9,493 nucleotides of DNA from Bdellovibrio sp. CG10_big_fil_rev_8_21_14_0_10_47_8. GTDB taxonomy: Bacteria; Bdellovibrionota; Bdellovibrionia; Bdellovibrionales; Bdellovibrionaceae. Below are positions 7,065-9,493 of this stretch, one piece after another. The position numbers and the translations under genes are program-made. The notes below the pieces were generated by a model. The model was not told the DNA's origin. It made no database searches and worked only from the letters and a program-made list of their open reading frames with translations. Numbering within the stretch: position 1 is the first letter of the stretch; the number at the start of each line of letters is the position of its first letter. The DNA is taken from positions 8,466 to 17,958 of the forward strand of contig PEZR01000172.1 in NCBI GenBank assembly GCA_002773975.1, in the 5' to 3' direction.

Positions 7065-7689
7065 GAAAAAGAAACAGGGGCGATTGAATCTCGAGCACTT
7101 GCAAATCCCAGTTCTTGGCGATCCACCAAAGGCTTCTTTCAGAGTAGAAGCTAAAATGTGTTTGATCCCGTGGATACCACCAGGTGTTGAAATGCCCAGG
7201 CCCCTGATGCATTTGAGTTGTGCCCGCCCAAATTCCACCTTTTTTGACATGCCTTAAAAGTTTCTCAATTTCCCGGCGTGGATCTAACCAATGTTCAATC
7301 ACCTCGGTCGATGTGACCAAGTCAAACTGAGAGCCCTCGCTCAAATCAGGAGCGTAAATGGGATCATAAATCTGAGCCCTTGCGCCCCTTTCCGCCAGAA
7401 TTTTTGCCAAAACGGGCCCCGGACCACATCCCCAATCCAGTGCAGCCATTCCCGAAAAGGAAATTCGTTGGGCCAAAGGCTCGACAAGCGCCAAGAGGCT
7501 TTGCATGTACCCCTGATTGTCTTCACTATTCTTATGAAAATCATAGCGTTTCTTTTGTTCCAAAAAATCCAAATGGACACTCGAGTCCTTAAAAATAAAA
7601 TCACATTCGGCACAGTGCCAGGCCGGCGCTCCGGAGCTTTTTGACTCGATGGACTGCACCTGTGAATTTTGACAGAGTGAACATTTCAT
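7051..7689 (-). CDS. Zinc-ribbon class I SAM-dependent methyltransferase, substrate unknown
   Basis: A 212-residue protein. The N-terminus has a CxxC pair (Cys3, Cys6) and a second CxxC (Cys26, Cys29) that together look like a zinc ribbon. A Rossmann methyltransferase domain follows, with SAM-binding motif I ALDWGCGPG (83-91), an acidic residue ending the second strand (Asp109), FDLVTSTEVIEHW (122-134) in the motif II-III region, and a late block WYPRDQTHFSFYS (171-183). That block is common in small Methyltransf_23-type enzymes of unknown substrate. A methyltransferase with an N-terminal zinc finger recalls the rRNA enzyme RlmA, but the cysteine spacing and the core differ, so I do not assign that role. 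The start is ATG 7689 with a weak GAGAAG upstream. It is divergent from the glutaredoxin gene (69 bases apart) and overlaps the end of dusC by eight bases, tail to tail. Confidence 0.88.
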   Translation of the reverse strand: MKCSLCQNSQVQSIESKSSGAPAWHCAECDFIFKDSSVHLDFLEQKKRYDFHKNSEDNQGYMQSLLALVEPLAQRISFSGMAALDWGCGPGPVLAKILAERGARAQIYDPIYAPDLSEGSQFDLVTSTEVIEHWLDPRREIEKLLRHVKKGGIWAGTTQMHQGPGHFNTWWYPRDQTHFSFYSERSLWWIAKNWDLQVLEIQSPLFLFQKLN

Positions 7690-7758
7690 CTGATTGTCTT
7701 CTCATTGTTTTTATGAAAAAGTCTAGGCGTTACCCTAAAACTGCAGCAAAAGGTTTCT

Positions 7759-8013
7759 ATGGCAAAAGTGGTCGTTTATTCCAAAGTTCCCTGCCCCTAT
7801 TGTGTTCATGCCAAACGTTTTCTGACTGAAAAGGGCGTTGCATTCGAAGAAATTGATCTGACGGGCAAACCGGATGAAATTCAAGCAATCAAAGAAAAAA
7901 CCGGCTGGATGACAGTTCCAATTATACTGATCAATGATCAATTGATCGGCGGTTACAACGATCTCAAAGACTTGGACGCCGAAGGAAAACTCGATCAACT
8001 TCTCAACACCTAA
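7759..8013 (+). CDS. grxC: Glutaredoxin, dithiol CPYC type (Grx3-like)
   Basis: Small cytoplasmic thiol-disulfide oxidoreductase, reduced by glutathione. It has 84 residues, the exact size class of bacterial Grx3. The redox motif CPYC lies at 12-15 after the first strand (VVVYSKV), the cis-proline block MTVP at 51-54, and the glutathione-binding GGYNDL at 64-69, as in classical dithiol glutaredoxins. ATG 7759 follows AAAAGG with a 5-base spacer. It is transcribed divergently from the methyltransferase and lies 13 bases upstream of the PLP-enzyme gene, so the two are probably co-transcribed. A monothiol (CGFS) role is excluded by the CPYC motif. Confidence 0.95.
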   Translation: MAKVVVYSKVPCPYCVHAKRFLTEKGVAFEEIDLTGKPDEIQAIKEKTGWMTVPIILINDQLIGGYNDLKDLDAEGKLDQLLNT

Positions 8014-8026
8014 GGTTTCAACAACA

Positions 8027-9208
8027 ATGAATCCCTATCGAAAATTATTTCCCTATCCCGAAGATTTGCTTTTTTTTAATTCGGGCAGCATGCCGCTGAC
8101 ACCTCACTCAGTTCTTGAAAAGGTCGCAGAGGAAAAAACAAAGTTTGAAAAAAATCCCACGGCCGGGCTCTTTGGCGCATGGGAAAAAATGTGGGCCGTC
8201 CAGAAAGAGTTGGCACAGGCTTTTTCCGCAGACCCACGACATCTGTATCTGCGTTTAAATGTCACCTATGCCATGAATGATTTCATCATGGCTCTGAAAC
8301 TTCCGCCCGGTTCAGAAATTCTGATCTCTGACCTCGAGTATGGGGCCATTGCCAAAATCTGCGCCTACAAGGCCAAGATCGACAATCTCCGGTTTCGCGT
8401 CTTTCCTCTCTACAAAGCCAGCACAGATCCCCAGTCCTTGACCGCTGATTCGTTGACCGAGCAGTTGGAAAAAAGTCTGTCTCCTCAGACCAAATTGGTG
8501 ATGCTGTCTCATGTCCTGACGGGCACCGGATTAAAGCTTCCGATCGAAAAGATGGCCGCCTTGCTGCGATCCAAAAATATCTTTTTCGCGGTGGATGGAG
8601 CGCACGGAGCTGGCTGCGAAAATTTGAGTTTTAAAAAAACAGAGCTCGATTATTACGGATCCAATTTGCACAAGTGGCTGATGGGCCCCAAAGGCACCGG
8701 TTTTGCGTGGGTCTCACCGCAAATGCGAGAACACCTAGAGCCACAATTTGCTGGATGGACCACCGGCAACCTGCCCCCACACTTTGCCCAAGTTGGCGAC
8801 GGAGATCGCTGGACCATTCGGTGGATGATCTGTAGCACCCATAATTTTTCAGATTTCTATGGCCTGCCTGAGACCTTGCGCTTTTGGAAAGAGCAAGGCG
8901 CCGAGAAGATATTTTCTAGACATCAAAAACTTCGCAATTTGATGATTGAAAAGGTCTCTGACAAAACTGGCTGGCGGTGCCTGAGCACTTATGCGCCAGA
9001 ACTTCAGGGCCCCATGATCGCCTTTGAATTGCCTAGTCACCTTGAAAAAAGAGGACCAGAACTGATGAAACATCTTTATCTGGACAAAAAATTGGTGACC
9101 GTAACCCCCCAAATTTTTAACAGATGGGTCCTGCGCTTGTCCGCGAATATCTATAACAACGAAGAAGAGATCGATCAGATGGCCCAGATTCTGGGCGAAA
9201 TCGAATAG
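8027..9208 (+). CDS. Class V aminotransferase-fold PLP enzyme (isopenicillin-N-epimerase-like)
   Basis: Pyridoxal-phosphate enzyme of 393 residues, normal length for the class V family. It opens with FFNSGSMPLTP (16-26), the family's substrate-binding N-terminal strand. RLNVTYAMN (76-84) corresponds to the phosphate-binding region, FFAVDGAHGAG (186-196) carries Asp190, which pairs with the pyridine nitrogen, and YGSNLHKWLMGPKGTGF (210-226) carries the Schiff-base Lys216. RLSANIYNNEEEID (370-383) holds the substrate-carboxylate arginine Arg370. The sequence looks closest to the isopenicillin N epimerase/cysteine-lyase-like branch. No cysteine lies in the C-terminal segment where SufS/IscS desulfurases keep their catalytic loop, so cysteine desulfurase is unlikely. 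The actual reaction is not deducible. ATG 8027 has only a distant SD (TAAGG, about 11 bases away), and the 13-base gap after the glutaredoxin gene suggests an operon. Confidence 0.9.
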   Translation: MNPYRKLFPYPEDLLFFNSGSMPLTPHSVLEKVAEEKTKFEKNPTAGLFGAWEKMWAVQKELAQAFSADPRHLYLRLNVTYAMNDFIMALKLPPGSEILISDLEYGAIAKICAYKAKIDNLRFRVFPLYKASTDPQSLTADSLTEQLEKSLSPQTKLVMLSHVLTGTGLKLPIEKMAALLRSKNIFFAVDGAHGAGCENLSFKKTELDYYGSNLHKWLMGPKGTGFAWVSPQMREHLEPQFAGWTTGNLPPHFAQVGDGDRWTIRWMICSTHNFSDFYGLPETLRFWKEQGAEKIFSRHQKLRNLMIEKVSDKTGWRCLSTYAPELQGPMIAFELPSHLEKRGPELMKHLYLDKKLVTVTPQIFNRWVLRLSANIYNNEEEIDQMAQILGEIE

Positions 9209-9251
9209 ACCCAAGCATCTTTGTTACTCGCGAAGCTCTGTTCGTTGGGTC
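9208..9251. terminator. Inverted repeat across the convergent gene ends, possible bidirectional terminator
   Basis: GACCCAA (9208-9214) and TTGGGTC (9245-9251) are perfect inverted copies. A smaller pair, CGAA (9231-9234) and TTCG (9241-9244), lies directly inside the right arm. The structure lies between two converging genes, where a shared terminator is expected, but neither side has a strong T-run and the loop is long. Confidence 0.3.
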
Positions 9252-9493
9252 ATTTCTACCGGATTGCTAAAAAAGACCCGAACCCCCTGTTCCAGCTCAT
9301 CCAAGTTTTTTGCCTTGGTGGTCACTGAAATCAAACTGTGACCGAAGAGCAGCCACACACTGGTGGTTCGAACATAGAAACGAATTTTTCTCAAAGCTAA
9401 GTCTTCCCGGAAATAATGCCGACAATAAAAAATCAGGCGCAAAAGACATTTACCGTACTCGGCCCCCTCTTCTTCACTCGACTGCGGAGCTCG
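9224..9493 (-). CDS. C-terminal fragment of an unrecognised protein, cut by the right edge
   Basis: Eighty-nine codons are open from the right window edge to the stop at 9224; the start is outside. The fragment begins with an acidic patch (SSEEEGAEYG), then a hydrophobic, Arg-rich segment (LLRLIFYCRHYFREDLALRK), a strand-like stretch WLLFGHSLISVTTKA, and an acidic helix-like NLDELEQGV near the end. I do not recognise the family. The frame converges on the PLP-enzyme gene with 15 bases between the stops. Evidence that it is a real gene: the frame is open throughout, it ends neatly beside the neighbour's stop, and the opposite strand offers no competing gene. A TTG at 9442 could start a short protein, but reading from outside the window is more likely. 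Confidence 0.6.
   Translation of the reverse strand, partial: RAPQSSEEEGAEYGKCLLRLIFYCRHYFREDLALRKIRFYVRTTSVWLLFGHSLISVTTKAKNLDELEQGVRVFFSNPVEMTQRTELRE

Noticed and set aside
7051..7689. Methyltransferase as the rRNA enzyme RlmA, because of its N-terminal zinc site
   Set aside because: The cysteine spacing and the conserved late block fit a different small methyltransferase group, so the name would be unsupported.
7690..7758. Promoters in the 69-base region between the methyltransferase and glutaredoxin genes
   Set aside because: TTGTTT at 7705-7710 could be a -35 element, but no acceptable -10 lies at the right distance on either strand.
8027..9208. PLP enzyme as a cysteine desulfurase (SufS/IscS) working with the glutaredoxin in Fe-S assembly
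   Set aside because: No cysteine is present in the C-terminal region that holds the desulfurase active loop, and no scaffold or other suf/isc gene is nearby.

Overview
The window is ordinary, densely packed bacterial chromosome. It holds ten protein genes, two of them cut by the window edges, and no gene-free stretch longer than about 175 bases. I see no RNA gene, insertion sequence, integrase, CRISPR array or origin. Base composition is moderate (roughly half G+C by eye) and Shine-Dalgarno (SD) motifs are clear at most starts. The mix of genes and the zinc-ribbon/Tudor-like protein beside a Rep/UvrD helicase would fit a Bdellovibrio-like or other former deltaproteobacterial lineage. That placement is an impression from protein resemblance, not something the window proves.

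Left block (1-5458, minus strand). Five genes lie head to tail with gaps of 47, 34, 12 and 22 bases: a short-chain dehydrogenase, class II fumarase (fumC), an unrecognised 295-residue protein, a zinc-ribbon protein with an Ala/Lys linker and a Tudor-like tail, and a Rep/UvrD/PcrA-type helicase that runs off the left edge. The spacing suggests an operon, though the functions are mixed (carbon metabolism, unknown, DNA transactions).

Middle block (5459-7058, plus strand). A 173-base divergent intergenic region separates the dehydrogenase from an EVE-domain protein. Its stop codon overlaps the GTG start of a DusC-like tRNA-dihydrouridine synthase by four bases, so the two are probably translationally coupled. 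The dus gene collides tail to tail, with an 8-base overlap, with a minus-strand SAM methyltransferase that carries an N-terminal zinc ribbon.

Right block (7690-9493). A 69-base divergent region leads to a CPYC glutaredoxin and, 13 bases later, a class V aminotransferase-fold PLP enzyme. That gene converges on the C-terminal 89 codons of an unrecognised minus-strand gene cut by the right edge, with an inverted repeat across the junction.

I found no clear new multi-gene system. The most interesting element is the small zinc-ribbon/Tudor-like protein directly upstream of the helicase: its last 40 residues look like the RNA-polymerase-binding tail usually fused to PcrA/UvrD. Next are the unrecognised protein with two HxH motifs and the EVE-dusC coupling.
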